DNA of 64,000 nt from Arsenicicoccus piscis (GCF_022568835.1 NZ_JAKZHV010000001.1:310001-374000), one strand, 5' to 3'; shown: positions 35,806 to 45,268, counted from the first letter of the stretch. Numbers and translations: made by a program. The notes: generated by a model not told the origin, from the letters alone.

Positions 35806-36383
35806 CTACACCCCGGTGGTGCGGTGGAAGCTCTGGAACGACCGGCTGGCGGTCGGCCCGCGCTGGCCCTGGTAGTGCGAGCCGTACGCGGCCGAGCCGT
35901 AGGGGTGCTCGGCCGGGCCGGTCAGGCGCATGAAGCACAGCTGGCCGATCTTCATCCCGGGGTAGAGCAGGATCGGCAGGGTCGCGACTTGCTCAGCTCG
36001 AGGGTGACGTGGCCGGAGAAGCCCGGGTCCACGAAGCCGGCGGTGGCGTGCGTCAGCAGCCCGAGGCGGCCGAGCGAGGACTTGCCCTCGACCCGGGCGG
36101 CCAGGTCGTCGGGGAGGGTGACCCCCTCGAGGGTGGAGCCCAGGACGAACTCACCGGGGTGGAGCACGAAGCTGTCGGAGGGGTCTACCTCGACCAGGCG
36201 GGTCAGCTCGGGCTGCTCCTGCGCGGGGTCGATGACGGCGTACTTGTGGTTGTCGAACAACCGGAAGTAGCGGTCGAGGCGGACGTCCACGCTGGACGGC
36301 TGGACCATCGAGGGGTCGTACGGGTCGAGGACGACCCGCCCGCTCTCGATCTCGGCGCGGATGTCTCGGTCGCGAAGCAGCAC
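35806..36383 (-). pseudogene. dcd: dCTP deaminase, single-base frameshift
   Basis: The frame from GTG 36383 reads a canonical enzyme: [35 protein letters not shown], the catalytic segment [12 protein letters not shown] and [20 protein letters not shown]. At 35988/35989 one C is missing. In the next frame the expected end follows: [30 protein letters not shown] and SFHRTTGV with TAG at 35806. With the base restored the protein is 192 residues, exactly the family length. The gene deaminates dCTP to dUTP for dTMP synthesis. Such near-perfect conservation on both sides points to a sequencing error or a very recent mutation. Confidence 0.88.
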
Positions 36384-36412
36384 GCGGCCCACGCTACCGG
36401 AGGCGAGCCGGC

Positions 36413-36442
36413 GTGACCCGGACGTGACGGAGCAGGTATGCT
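36413..36442 (+). promoter_or_regulatory. Probable promoter of tRNA-Gly
   Basis: GTGACC (36413-36418) and TATGCT (36437-36442) are separated by 18 bases; the predicted start is about 25 bases before the tRNA. Confidence 0.5.
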
Positions 36443-36472
36443 CGTGGCGTTCACCGCCCAGTCGGTGCACTC

Positions 36473-36543
36473 GCGGGTGTAGTTCAATGGCAGAACATCA
36501 GCTTCCCAAGCTGACAGTGCGAGTTCGATTCTCGTCACCCGCT
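36473..36543 (+). tRNA. tRNA-Gly (anticodon CCC)
   Basis: A 71-nt cloverleaf with acceptor GCGGGTG/CACCCGC, anticodon arm CAGCTTCCCAAGCTG giving CCC, T arm CGAGTTCGATTCTCG, and encoded CCA at 36544-36546. Confidence 0.97.
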
Positions 36544-36548
36544 CCAGC

Positions 36549-36575
36549 AGGCCCCGGACGTCTCGTCCGGGGCCT
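36549..36575 (+). terminator. Terminator of tRNA-Gly
   Basis: AGGCCCCGGACG pairs perfectly with its complement around a 3-nt loop, directly after the CCA. Confidence 0.85.
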
Positions 36576-36685
36576 TGTCGTGGGCCGATGTCGTAGACCG
36601 TGTCGCGGGGCGAGCCGGCCGCGCCCGGGGAGAAATATCGTTCAAATGCTCGCCTGGCAGGCGTAGACCTAGGACCATGTGAGGG

Positions 36686-39262
36686 ATGAGCGGAAACCGA
36701 GCGTATCTGCCGCTGACTGCGGGTGCGCTCAGTGCTGCGCTCTTCGCCCTCACGGTCGTGCGACCGGAGCTGTTGTCCGGCGCGCTGCTGCTGATGAGCG
36801 TGCTGGCCGGGCTGGCCTGCGGCGCGGTCGCGCTGCGTGCCGACTCCCCCAACCAGGCGCCCTGGGCGCTGCTCGGGCTGGGCTACCTCGCCGCGGCCGC
36901 CGGCTACGTCACGGCCGGCTCCACCTGGCCGGTCGTCCCCGGTGACGTCGCGCAGCTGCTGTTCGCGGCGTCGGCGCTGCTCGTGCTCACCGCGATCATC
37001 GGCTTCGCGACGAGCGACCACGAGGAGTGGACCGCCGCGCTGCTGCACGGCCTGCTGCTCACGACGATCGGGTGGGTCGCGGTGTGGCAGTTCGACCCCC
37101 GCCACGCCCTCACCGGCCGGCTGCGCTGGCAGCCTTCCTACGAGATCGTCGACACGCTGGGCGTGGTCGCCGGCATCGTCTCGGTCGGGGTCGGGCTGAC
37201 GCTCGCGCTGCGGGCGCGCCAGGGGGGCTACCGGCGGGTGGTCATCGGCATCGTCTGGTCCGCCGCTCTCAGCCTGATCGGCACGCTGGCCGCTTACCTG
37301 CCGGTCGACCCCGCCGCCTGGGTGCGGGTGAGCGAGTCCGGCTGGCTGCTCAGCGCCATCACCGTGCTGATCGTGGCGGCGGTCGCCACCGGCCTCGGCG
37401 AGACCGCACCGCCGGTGACCGTGCTGGACCGGCACCGGGACCTGGTCATCGTCAGCGTGCTCATCTTCGTGCTGCTGGCCGCCCTGGTGCTCACCGCGCG
37501 CAGCAGCCTCGACATCGCGACGACCTACGCCCTCACCTTCCTCGTCGGCATGCTGGTCTGCCTGCACCTGGTCGAGAGCAGCATCTCCCGGCGCCTCACC
37601 GAGGACCTGCGGCGCCAGGAGCGGCACATGCGTCTGCTCGTCTCGGAGACGCGCGACATCATCGTCGAGCTGGACCGTCAGGGATCGGTGGTCTTCGCCT
37701 CCGAGGCCCTGCGCAACATCCTCGGGCGCCGGCTGTCGGACTACCTCGGCCAGCACGTCAGCACGATGATCCCCGACCTGTCCGCCGGGGCGCTCAGCCA
37801 CCTCGGGTACGTCCCGAACGCCCAGGTCCAACCGACCCTGCGGGTCACCTCCGCGCTCGCGACGCCGCAAGGTGCCGTGGTCCACGCCGAGTCCGTCATC
37901 ACGCCGCTCTCGACCGGGTTCCTCGTCGCGGTGCGGGACGTGTCCGAGCGGGTCGGCCTGCAGAGCCGGCTGCAGCAGGTGGCCTACCACGACATCCCCT
38001 CCGGCCTCGCGAACCGGGCCCGGCTCGACCGCGAGGTGCGCAACCGGCTCTACGAGGCCGCCAGCGGGGAGATCTGCCTGGCTCTGCTGGACCTGACCAC
38101 GTCCAACCTCGTCGACGAGCCGATCTCGGACGAGACCCGCGACGAGGTGCTGCGCCAGGTCGGTCGGATCCTGCGCAGCGAGGCACGCACCGGTGACACG
38201 GTCGCCCGCTTCGGCGACCTGCGCTTCGCCATCCTCTTCGGGCAGGGCACGGACGCCTCCCGGACCATGGCGGAGGCCCAGCGGATCGTGGACGCCGTCA
38301 ACGCGCCGCGGCTCATGGCGGACATCACGCTGCGCGCCCACGCGGGCGTCGCGGTCGGCAGCCACACGGGGCTCGAGGTCGTGCGCAACGCCGAGCTCGC
38401 CCTGCTGCAGGCCCAGCGGAAGGGCACCGGCGCCGTCGTCGCGTTCGAGCCGGGCATGCTCCAGCAGTTCGCCCGGACCCGGGACCTGCGCCGCCGCCTC
38501 GCCCGCACCCCGGACGCGGACCGGTGGACCGTGCTCTACCAGCCGGTGATCGACCTCACGAGCGGCGCGGCGACCGGCGTCGAGGCCTTGCTGCGCTGGA
38601 CCGACCCCGAGGGCGACTTCTTCGGGATCGAGGAGGTGATCCGGCTCGCGGAGGAGTTCGGCTCGATCCTCGCCATCGGCTCGTGGGTCATGGACCAGGC
38701 GGTAGCCCAGGCGGCGGCCTGGCTCGAGGAGGGCCTGCCGCTGTCGGTCGCCGTCAACGTCTCCGTGCGCCAGCTCACCGCGCCCGACTTCGCGGACACC
38801 GTAGAGCGGGTGCTCGCCGACCACGCGCTGCCGGCGGAGTACCTCGTGATCGAGATCACCGAGACCGTTGTGCTGGAGCAGACCGAGCAGACCATCTCGA
38901 CCCTCAAGGCCCTGCGCAGCCTCGGCGTGCGGGTGGCGATCGACGACTTCGGCACGGGCTACTCCGGCCTGGCCAACCTGCGCTCCCTGCCGCTCGACAT
39001 CCTCAAGATCGACCGGTCCTTCATTCAGGGACTCGGCGAGTCCGGCGGCGACGAGGCCGTGGTGGCGGCCGTGACGCGGCTCGGTCGCGAGCTCGGGCTC
39101 ACCATCACGGCGGAGGGCATCGAGACCCGCGACCAGGAGCGTCGCGCGCGGGCGCTCGGCATCACGGCCGCTCAGGGCTACCTGTTCGCCCGGCCGATCC
39201 CCGCCGCCGAGGTCACCGAGCTGATCAAGGCTCGGGGCGAGATCAGCAGCGTCCGTCACTGA
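36686..39262 (+). CDS. Membrane PAS-GGDEF-EAL protein (degenerate GGDEF, intact EAL)
   Basis: An 858-residue c-di-GMP protein. About eight or nine membrane helices occupy residues 5-305. A PAS domain follows (about 318-430). In the GGDEF domain (about 432-590) the signature is replaced by FGDLRF, so cyclase activity should be lost. The EAL domain (about 605-850) keeps its catalytic set: GVEALLRW, NVSVRQL, EITETVV, AIDDFGTGYSGLANL, LKIDRSFI and TAEGIETRDQ. It is most likely a phosphodiesterase lowering c-di-GMP, with the GGDEF domain as a possible GTP sensor. The ATG at 36686 is directly preceded by GTGAGGG. Monocistronic. Confidence 0.93.
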   Translation: MSGNRAYLPLTAGALSAALFALTVVRPELLSGALLLMSVLAGLACGAVALRADSPNQAPWALLGLGYLAAAAGYVTAGSTWPVVPGDVAQLLFAASALLVLTAIIGFATSDHEEWTAALLHGLLLTTIGWVAVWQFDPRHALTGRLRWQPSYEIVDTLGVVAGIVSVGVGLTLALRARQGGYRRVVIGIVWSAALSLIGTLAAYLPVDPAAWVRVSESGWLLSAITVLIVAAVATGLGETAPPVTVLDRHRDLVIVSVLIFVLLAALVLTARSSLDIATTYALTFLVGMLVCLHLVESSISRRLTEDLRRQERHMRLLVSETRDIIVELDRQGSVVFASEALRNILGRRLSDYLGQHVSTMIPDLSAGALSHLGYVPNAQVQPTLRVTSALATPQGAVVHAESVITPLSTGFLVAVRDVSERVGLQSRLQQVAYHDIPSGLANRARLDREVRNRLYEAASGEICLALLDLTTSNLVDEPISDETRDEVLRQVGRILRSEARTGDTVARFGDLRFAILFGQGTDASRTMAEAQRIVDAVNAPRLMADITLRAHAGVAVGSHTGLEVVRNAELALLQAQRKGTGAVVAFEPGMLQQFARTRDLRRRLARTPDADRWTVLYQPVIDLTSGAATGVEALLRWTDPEGDFFGIEEVIRLAEEFGSILAIGSWVMDQAVAQAAAWLEEGLPLSVAVNVSVRQLTAPDFADTVERVLADHALPAEYLVIEITETVVLEQTEQTISTLKALRSLGVRVAIDDFGTGYSGLANLRSLPLDILKIDRSFIQGLGESGGDEAVVAAVTRLGRELGLTITAEGIETRDQERRARALGITAAQGYLFARPIPAAEVTELIKARGEISSVRH

Positions 39263-39267
39263 TCGAC

Positions 39268-39322
39268 TTCCCTGACCCCTCGACTCGGGGTACAGTCGCT
39301 GTTGTTACCCGTCAGTAACAAC
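39268..39322 (+). promoter_or_regulatory. fadE promoter with overlapping palindromic operator
   Basis: TTCCCT and TACAGT (39291-39296) are 17 bases apart. A perfect inverted repeat, GTTGTTAC-N6-GTAACAAC (39301-39322), covers the predicted start site. The core TTACCCGTCAGTAA resembles sites of TetR-family fatty-acid regulators. No TetR gene is nearby. Confidence 0.6.
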
Positions 39323-39379
39323 GGGTCGTGCACTGTCTCCCCGGCACCGGAGCCGGAACACAAGGTGGAAGGGACGCCG

Positions 39380-41245
39380 ATGGGCCACTACAAGAGCAAT
39401 GTCCGTGACCTGGAGTTCAACCTCTTCGAGGTGCTGGGCCGGGACGCGGTCCTCGGCCAGGGCGCCTACGAGGACGTCGACACCGACACGGCACGCGAGA
39501 TCCTCACCGAGATCGCCCGACTGTCCGAGCACGAGCTCGCCGAGAGCCTGCTCGACTCCGACCGCAACCCCCCGATCTTCGACCCCGAGACCAGCTCGGT
39601 GACGTTGCCCGAGTCGTTCAAGAGCTCCTACAAGTCCTACATCGACGCCGAGTGGTGGCGCCTGGACGTCCCCGCCGAGCTGGGCGGCACGGTCGTCCCG
39701 CCGTCGCTGCGCTGGGCCGCCGCCGAGCTCGTGCTCGGTGCCAACCCGGCCGTGCACATGTACTCCGCGGGCTACGCCTTCTCCCGCGTGCTCTACGAGC
39801 TCGGCACCGAGGCGCAGCGCGAGCTGGCCGCCCAGATGGTCGAGAACCACTGGGGCGCAACGATGGTCCTGACCGAGCCCGACGCCGGGTCCGACGTCGG
39901 CGCGGGCCGCACGAAGGCCGTCGACAACGGTGACGGCACCTGGAGCATCAGCGGCGTCAAGCGGTTCATCACCTCCGGCGAGCACGACATGTCCGACAAC
40001 ATCGTCCACTTCGTCCTGGCCCGCCCGGAGGGCGCGAAGGGCGGCACCAAGGGGCTGTCGCTCTTCATCGTCCCGAAGTTCCATGTGCGAGAGGACGGTT
40101 CGCTCGGAGACCGCAACGGGGTCTACGTCACGAACGTCGAGCACAAGATGGGCCTGAAGGTCTCCACGACCTGCGAGGTGCGCTTCGGTGAGCAGGAGCC
40201 GGCGATCGGCACCCTGCTCGGCGGTGAGCACGACGGCATCGCGCAGATGTTCCGCATCATCGAGAACGCCCGAATGATGGTGGGCACCAAGGCAATTGCT
40301 ACGCTCTCGGCCGGCTACCTGCAGGCCCGCGACTACGCCTTGGAGCGCGTGCAAGGCGCCGACCTCACCCAGAACGCCAACAAGGAGGCGCCGCGGGTGA
40401 CGATCATCCACCACCCCGACGTGCGCCGCTCCCTGATGCTGCAGAAGGCCTACGCCGAGGGCATGCGGGCGCTCGTGCTCTACACCGCCACCCAGCAGGA
40501 CGTCGTGGACCAGCACCAGCGCGAGCACGGCCTCACGCCGCCCGAGCCCGGCTCCCCCGCAGCGATCGCCGAGAAGGTCAACGACCTGCTGCTGCCCATC
40601 GTCAAGGGCCTCGGCTCCGAGCGGGCCTGGGTGCTGCTCGGCACCGAGTCGCTGCAGACCTTCGGCGGGTCCGGCTTCCTGCAGGACTTCCCCGTCGAGC
40701 AGTACGTCCGCGACGCCAAGATCGACACGCTCTACGAGGGCACCACGGCGATCCAGGGGTTGGACTTCTTCTTCCGCAAGATCGTCCGCGACAAGGGCGA
40801 GGCGCTGTCCTGGCTCGCCGGCAAGATCCAGGAGACGGCAGCCCCCCGCGACGGCGACGACTCGCTCGCCCCTGAGCGCCAGCAGCTGGCCAAGGCGCTG
40901 GAGGCCGTGCAGGGCATCATCGCCTACCTCGGCGGCGCGGCCTTCAAGTCCGACCCGCGTCAGGGCGGCGACCCGCGCAACCTCTACCTCGTGGGCCAGA
41001 ACACCTCGCGGCTGCTGCTGGCCGCCGGCGACCTGGTCGTCGGGTGGCTGCTGCTGCAGCAGGCCGAGGTCGCGCAGCGGGCCCTCGCTGCCGGTGCGTC
41101 CGCCAAGGACCAGGACTTCTACGCCGGCAAGGTCGCCGCCGCGTCGTTCTACGCCAAGAACGTCCTGCCGCGCCTGCGCTCGGAGCTGGCCATCGCCCAG
41201 CTCACCGACAACGCGCTGATGGACGTGCCGGAGGGTGCGTTCTAG
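39380..41245 (+). CDS. Acyl-CoA dehydrogenase, long form with AcylCoA_DH_N and C-terminal domain
   Basis: A 621-residue enzyme starting at ATG 39380 with GGAAGGG upstream. The N-terminal extension [19 protein letters not shown] is typical of long bacterial acyl-CoA dehydrogenases. [15 protein letters not shown] and [14 protein letters not shown] bind FAD and substrate. The catalytic Glu is in [15 protein letters not shown], and a C-terminal helical domain runs from about 480. It introduces the trans-2 double bond in fatty-acid beta-oxidation. It is monocistronic and probably controlled by the palindrome at its promoter. Confidence 0.95.
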   Translation: MGHYKSNVRDLEFNLFEVLGRDAVLGQGAYEDVDTDTAREILTEIARLSEHELAESLLDSDRNPPIFDPETSSVTLPESFKSSYKSYIDAEWWRLDVPAELGGTVVPPSLRWAAAELVLGANPAVHMYSAGYAFSRVLYELGTEAQRELAAQMVENHWGATMVLTEPDAGSDVGAGRTKAVDNGDGTWSISGVKRFITSGEHDMSDNIVHFVLARPEGAKGGTKGLSLFIVPKFHVREDGSLGDRNGVYVTNVEHKMGLKVSTTCEVRFGEQEPAIGTLLGGEHDGIAQMFRIIENARMMVGTKAIATLSAGYLQARDYALERVQGADLTQNANKEAPRVTIIHHPDVRRSLMLQKAYAEGMRALVLYTATQQDVVDQHQREHGLTPPEPGSPAAIAEKVNDLLLPIVKGLGSERAWVLLGTESLQTFGGSGFLQDFPVEQYVRDAKIDTLYEGTTAIQGLDFFFRKIVRDKGEALSWLAGKIQETAAPRDGDDSLAPERQQLAKALEAVQGIIAYLGGAAFKSDPRQGGDPRNLYLVGQNTSRLLLAAGDLVVGWLLLQQAEVAQRALAAGASAKDQDFYAGKVAAASFYAKNVLPRLRSELAIAQLTDNALMDVPEGAF

Positions 41246-41287
41246 CGTCCGGGTTGGTGAGGTAGACCTCGTACGGCGCCTCGGGGC

Positions 41288-41339
41288 GGCGGGTCCGGCT
41301 ACGGCCGGGCTCGCCGCCCCGAGGCGTTTCAGCACGATC
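41288..41339 (-). repeat. Partial duplication of the chelatase gene 3' end
   Basis: About 50 bp match 41601-41652, the last codons of the CbiX-like gene and its stop region, at roughly 90 percent identity by eye. The stretch between the two copies is filled by short repeats. The gap 41246-41612 contains no other gene. Confidence 0.7.
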
Positions 41340-41394
41340 CGCCGGGCACCCGGGGCAAGGACCCAGGGTCTGCCGGGCCTGAGCTGGTCGGCGT

Positions 41395-41570
41395 CGAGAC
41401 GGCAGCTGTCCACGTCAACGCCGTCGAGATGGTGGTTAGCCACCGAGACGGCAGTTGGTCACCCCATGACCGCCGAGATGGTGGTTGGCCACCGAAACGG
41501 CAGCTACACCAGCCATCTCAGTGCCGAAGTGCCGTCTCGGCGGGTTGCGCGTGGCCAACTGCCATCTCGG
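41395..41570. repeat. Cluster of 19-20 bp intergenic repeats
   Basis: Five direct units of the form CGAGAyGGyrGyTgGyCAC lie at 41395-41413, 41425-41443, 41444-41462, 41474-41492 and 41493-41509. Two inverted units lie near 41530-41540 and at 41551-41570. Units alternate between a GACGGCAG and a GATGGTGG version, forming a dimer repeated with a 49-bp step. Related units occur at 13631-13669. Confidence 0.8.
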
Positions 41571-41612
41571 CAGACCCCGACGTCCGGGCACGGCTGGTCA
41601 GGCCGGGTCCGG

Positions 41613-42410
41613 CTACGGCCGGGTCGCCGCCTCGAGGCGTTCCAGCACGATCTCGGCCACCGTGTCCTCGTCGGCGAGCGGCTCGGCCGCTGCCGTGACG
41701 CCGAGCTCGGCCGCGGCGGCGAGGCCCCGGTCCCACAGCAGCCCCGGCGCGAGGAACCACGGGAGCAGACCGATGGTGCGCGCGCCCGGGTGGTCGCCGC
41801 CACCGGAAGAGCCGGAGCGCAGGGCGCGGATGCCGTCCGCGACGGTCGGCTGCCAGGTCACGAACCCCGCCTTTACCGGCCGGCCCAGCCGCTCGGCAAG
41901 CCTGCCGGAAACTGTCACCACGAAGGCGTTCGCATCAGGGTCCGACGACCCGGGAGCCACGAGCACGTAGCTGTCACAACCGTGCTCGTCGTGCAGGGAC
42001 GCGGCACGGTCGGCGAGCAGGTCGATCAGACCGGGTGCCGACCCCAGCACCTCCGCGATCCGTAGACCACCCCAAGACTCGCGCGCCTCGACAGCGGCGG
42101 CCGCCCGACTGGGCAGGTCGTGCCGCGCGTGGAACGCCGAGATAAGCAGCAACGGCACGATGACGAACGGCCCGTCGAGCTCACCGATCACGGTGTCCAG
42201 CAACGGCTCTCGCTGCTCGAGGTACGCGAGCCGCACGTCGGTGCCCGGGCGAGCCGCGCGCACCCGATCGGCCAGCCGCTCGAGCGTGGCGGCTGATCGG
42301 GGGTCCTTGCTGCCGTGGGCGACGAGCAGCAGGGCAGGCTCGGCAGCGTCGGCTCCATCAGCAGCCCCAGCACCGACAGCAGGCTGGGCAACCCCAGCAG
42401 CGTCAGCCAC
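41613..42410 (-). CDS. Sirohydrochlorin chelatase (CbiX/SirB-like)
   Basis: A 265-residue double-domain chelatase. LLLVAHGSKDPRSAA holds the catalytic His, PLLLISAFHARHDLP the second metal His, and the C-terminal half repeats the fold (LLPWFLAPGLLWDRG). It would insert iron into sirohydrochlorin to make the sirohaem needed by the sulfite reductase of the same operon, or cobalt in B12 synthesis; the context favours sirohaem. The GTG start lies 2 bp after the cysN stop, and it is the last gene of the operon. Confidence 0.85.
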   Translation of the reverse strand: MADAAGVAQPAVGAGAADGADAAEPALLLVAHGSKDPRSAATLERLADRVRAARPGTDVRLAYLEQREPLLDTVIGELDGPFVIVPLLLISAFHARHDLPSRAAAAVEARESWGGLRIAEVLGSAPGLIDLLADRAASLHDEHGCDSYVLVAPGSSDPDANAFVVTVSGRLAERLGRPVKAGFVTWQPTVADGIRALRSGSSGGGDHPGARTIGLLPWFLAPGLLWDRGLAAAAELGVTAAAEPLADEDTVAEIVLERLEAATRP

Positions 42411-42412
42411 GA

Positions 42413-43801
42413 TCAGATCGACGACCCGGCGCCCAGCCAGTCCTCGTCGTCGTCCTCCTCGATCTCAGCCGCGATCGGTGCTCCGGCCAGCGGGTCGCCG
42501 ACCATGCCGGCCGCCAGGGTGGCGCCCGTGGGCGGGTCGATGAGCAGGAAGGCACCGGTGGACCGGTCGGTGGCGTAGTCGTCGACGGCCACCGGCTCGG
42601 ACAGGCGCACCGTGATGCGCGCGATGTCGTTGAGCGCGACGTCGGCGCCCGGGTTGGTCCAGGCGAGCGAGTCGACGTCCCAGTGCCCGCGGACGGTGGT
42701 GAGCAGACCGCGCACGACCTTGGTGCCGACCTTCACGAGCAGGCGGGCGTTGTGTCGGCTGGGTCGCTCGTCGAGCCAGGCCACGACGCCCTCGATCTCG
42801 TCGATCGTGCGCGAGGGCTCCTCCGGCGTGGTGAGGACCTCACCGCGGCCGACGTCCAGCTCGTCGCGCAGGAGCACCGTGACCGAGTCGCCGGCCTGCG
42901 CCTGCGCCAGCGGGCCCTGGGGCGAGTCGATGCCCGTGACGGTCGAGGTCAGCCCACTCGGGTGCGCAGTGACCTTATCCCCCAACGCAACTCGCCCGGA
43001 CGACACGCGGCCCGCGAGACCCCGGTAGTCGGGGTGCTCGGCGGTGCGCGGCCGGATGACGAGCTGCACGGGGAAGCGGAACGGCAGCGACTGCTCCACG
43101 GCCTGGACGTCGAGGTTCTCGAGGATGTCGAGCAGCGGCGGCCCGTCGTGCCAGGTGCCGGCCTTCGTGCCGTCGGAGGCGGTGCTGGACGCGACGTTCT
43201 CACCGGTCAGCGCGCTGATGGGCACGATCCGGACGTCCTCGATGCCGAGCCGCTCGCCGATCTCACGGATCTGGTCGGCGATCTCCTCGAAGCGCTCCTC
43301 GCTCCAGTCGACGGCGTCCATCTTGTTGACCGCGAAGATCACGTGCGGCACCCGCAGCAGCGCCATGACGGCGGCGTGCCGACGGGTCTGCACGAGGGCG
43401 CCGTTGCGCACGTCGACGAGGATGAGCGCGGCGTCGGCCGTCGAGGCCCCGGTGACCGTGTTGCGGGTGTACTGCGTGTGGCCGGGGGTGTCGGCCAGGA
43501 TGAAGCTCCGTGCGGGAGTAGTGAAGTAGCGGTAGGCCACGTCGATCGTGATGCCCTGCTCGCGCTCGGCGCGCAGGCCGTCGGTGAGCAGCGCCAGGTC
43601 GACCTCCTGCGCGCCGCGGCGCTTGCTGGCGGCCTCGATGGCGTCGTACTGGTCGGCGAGGATCGACTTGGTGTCGTAGAGGAGCCGGCCCACCAGGGTG
43701 GACTTGCCGTCGTCGACGCTGCCCGCCACGACCAGGCGCAGCTGCGGGCGCACCTCGTCCTGCGGTCCCGTGCTCGTCAGCGGGAGTGTGGTGGCGGTCA
43801 T
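42413..43801 (-). CDS. cysN: Sulfate adenylyltransferase subunit 1 (GTPase)
   Basis: A 462-residue elongation-factor-like GTPase driving ATP sulfurylase. G1 is AGSVDDGKSTLVGRLL, G2 is REQGITIDVAYRYF, G3 is DTPGH, G4 is NKMD and G5 is SAL. Beta-barrel domains II and III follow. No C-terminal APS kinase is fused; a separate cysC is present. It starts 3 bp after the cysD stop. Confidence 0.96.
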   Translation of the reverse strand: MTATTLPLTSTGPQDEVRPQLRLVVAGSVDDGKSTLVGRLLYDTKSILADQYDAIEAASKRRGAQEVDLALLTDGLRAEREQGITIDVAYRYFTTPARSFILADTPGHTQYTRNTVTGASTADAALILVDVRNGALVQTRRHAAVMALLRVPHVIFAVNKMDAVDWSEERFEEIADQIREIGERLGIEDVRIVPISALTGENVASSTASDGTKAGTWHDGPPLLDILENLDVQAVEQSLPFRFPVQLVIRPRTAEHPDYRGLAGRVSSGRVALGDKVTAHPSGLTSTVTGIDSPQGPLAQAQAGDSVTVLLRDELDVGRGEVLTTPEEPSRTIDEIEGVVAWLDERPSRHNARLLVKVGTKVVRGLLTTVRGHWDVDSLAWTNPGADVALNDIARITVRLSEPVAVDDYATDRSTGAFLLIDPPTGATLAAGMVGDPLAGAPIAAEIEEDDDEDWLGAGSSI

Positions 43802-43804
43802 CTG

Positions 43805-44729
43805 TCAGAAGTACCCTTCTCGCTTGCGGTCCTCCATGGCGGCCTCGGTGAGGCGGTCGTCGGCGCGCGTGGCGCCCCGCTCGGTGAGGCGGCTCACGGA
43901 GATCTCGGCGATGATCTCGTCGATCGTGGCGGCGGTGGACTCGACTGCGCCCGTGCAGGATCCGTCACCCACCGTCCGGTAGCGGACGCTTTACGAGCAG
44001 CTCGTCACCCTCCGCCGGCTGGCCCCACGGGCCCGGGGTCATCCACATGCCGTCGCGCAGCCAGACCGGCCGCTCGTGCGCGTAGTAGATGCTCGGCAGC
44101 TCGACCGACTCGATGTCGATGTAGTGCCACACGTCGAGCTCGGTCCAGTTGGAGATCGGGAACACACGCGTGTGCTCGCCCGGAGCGTGCCGACCGTTGT
44201 AGACCTGCCAGAGCTCCGGCCGCTGACGCCGGGGGTCCCAGCCGCCGAACGCGTCGCGCACCGAGAAGATGCGCTCCTTGGCGCGGGCCCGGTCCTCGTC
44301 CCGGCGGGCGCCGCCGAGCAGGGCGTCGAACCGGCGCTCGTTGACGGTGTCGAGCAGCGGGACGGTCTGCAGCGGGTTGCGGGTGCCGTCGGGGCGCTCC
44401 TGCAGCCGGCCGTCCGCGATCCAGTCCTCGACGTTGGCGACGACGAGGTCGAGGCCGTGCTCGGCCACGATGCGGTCGCGGAAGTCGATCACCTCGGGCA
44501 GGTTGTGCCCGGTGTCCACGTGCAGCAGCGTGATGGGCAGGGGCGCCGGCGTCATCGCCTTGAGGGCGAGGTGCAGCAGCACCGCGGAGTCCTTGCCACC
44601 GCTGAACAGCAGTGCGGGGCGGTCGAACTCGGCGACGACCTCGCGGATGATCTGGATGGACTCAGCCTCCAGCGCGCGGATCGTGTCGGTCTGCTCCGCG
44701 GACACGTCGTCCAAGACCAGAGCGCTCAT
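43805..44729 (-). CDS. cysD: Sulfate adenylyltransferase subunit 2, C-terminal frameshift
   Basis: It makes APS from ATP and sulfate with CysN. The first 250 residues are normal: LLFSGGKDSAVLLHL (PP-loop), LLHVDTGHNLPEV, ARRDEDRARAKERIFS and FPISNWTELDVWHYI. After ELLVKR near 43986 the frame breaks and would stop early at about 43965. The expected end (RYRTVGDGSCTGAVEST, then MEDRKREGYF with TGA at 43805) continues in another frame. Compared with family members, about five bases (residues Thr/Met-Val) are missing. Start ATG 44729 overlaps the cysC stop (ATGA). Either an assembly error or a recent mutation. Confidence 0.9.
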
Positions 44730-45268
44730 AGCAGTCCCTTCTCGTGCAGCAGGGTTCGTAGACCGTGGACCACGTCCGACAGCTCACGTCCCGTGGTGTC
44801 GATGGTCAGGTCAGGGTCGGTGGGTGGCTCGTAGGGATCGCCGGCACCGGTCATCGGGGTGATCGCCCCCGCGTCGGCCTGGGCGTAGAGACCCTTGACG
44901 TCGCGGCGCCGGCACTCCTCCACCGGCGTCGAGAGGTAGACCTCGACGTAGGTGGTGCCGTCGCTCGCGTGCCGCTCGCGCACGGCCGCGCGGGACTCGG
45001 CGTAGGGGGCGATGACGGGGACCAGCGTAAGAACTCCGTTGCGGGACAACAGACTTGCCACGAAACCGGCGCGCCGCACGTGGGTGTCCCGATCCTCCCG
45101 GCTGAAGCCGAGCCCCTGCGAGATGCCCTGCCGCAGGACGTCCCCGTCGAGCACCTCGACCCGTCGGTCCTCGGCGCGCAGCTGCTCGGCCAGGGCCTCG
45201 GCGATGGTCGACTTGCCGGCGCCCGACAGCCCGGTCAGCCAGACCGTCGCGCCAGGGGTCGCGCTCAC
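44726..45268 (-). CDS. cysC: Adenylyl-sulfate kinase
   Basis: A 180-residue APS kinase making PAPS. The P-loop is WLTGLSGAGKSTIAEAL, then LDGDVLRQGISQGLGFSREDRD, SYAESRAAVRERH-type and YVEVYLSTPVEECRRRDVKGLYAQA. The GTG start at 45268 overlaps the cysH stop (GTGA). The co-encoded reductase looks like an APS enzyme, so PAPS here probably serves sulfation or storage and not reduction. Confidence 0.95.
   Translation of the reverse strand: MSATPGATVWLTGLSGAGKSTIAEALAEQLRAEDRRVEVLDGDVLRQGISQGLGFSREDRDTHVRRAGFVASLLSRNGVLTLVPVIAPYAESRAAVRERHASDGTTYVEVYLSTPVEECRRRDVKGLYAQADAGAITPMTGAGDPYEPPTDPDLTIDTTGRELSDVVHGLRTLLHEKGLL

Noticed and set aside
36203-39259. A 1018-codon minus-strand frame over the GGDEF/EAL gene
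   Set aside because: The plus strand carries intact EAL motifs; the antisense product is low complexity and runs through tRNA-Gly.
41395-41570. Possible CRISPR array
   Set aside because: Units are only 19-20 bp, partly tandem without spacers, partly inverted and variable in sequence. No cas genes are near.
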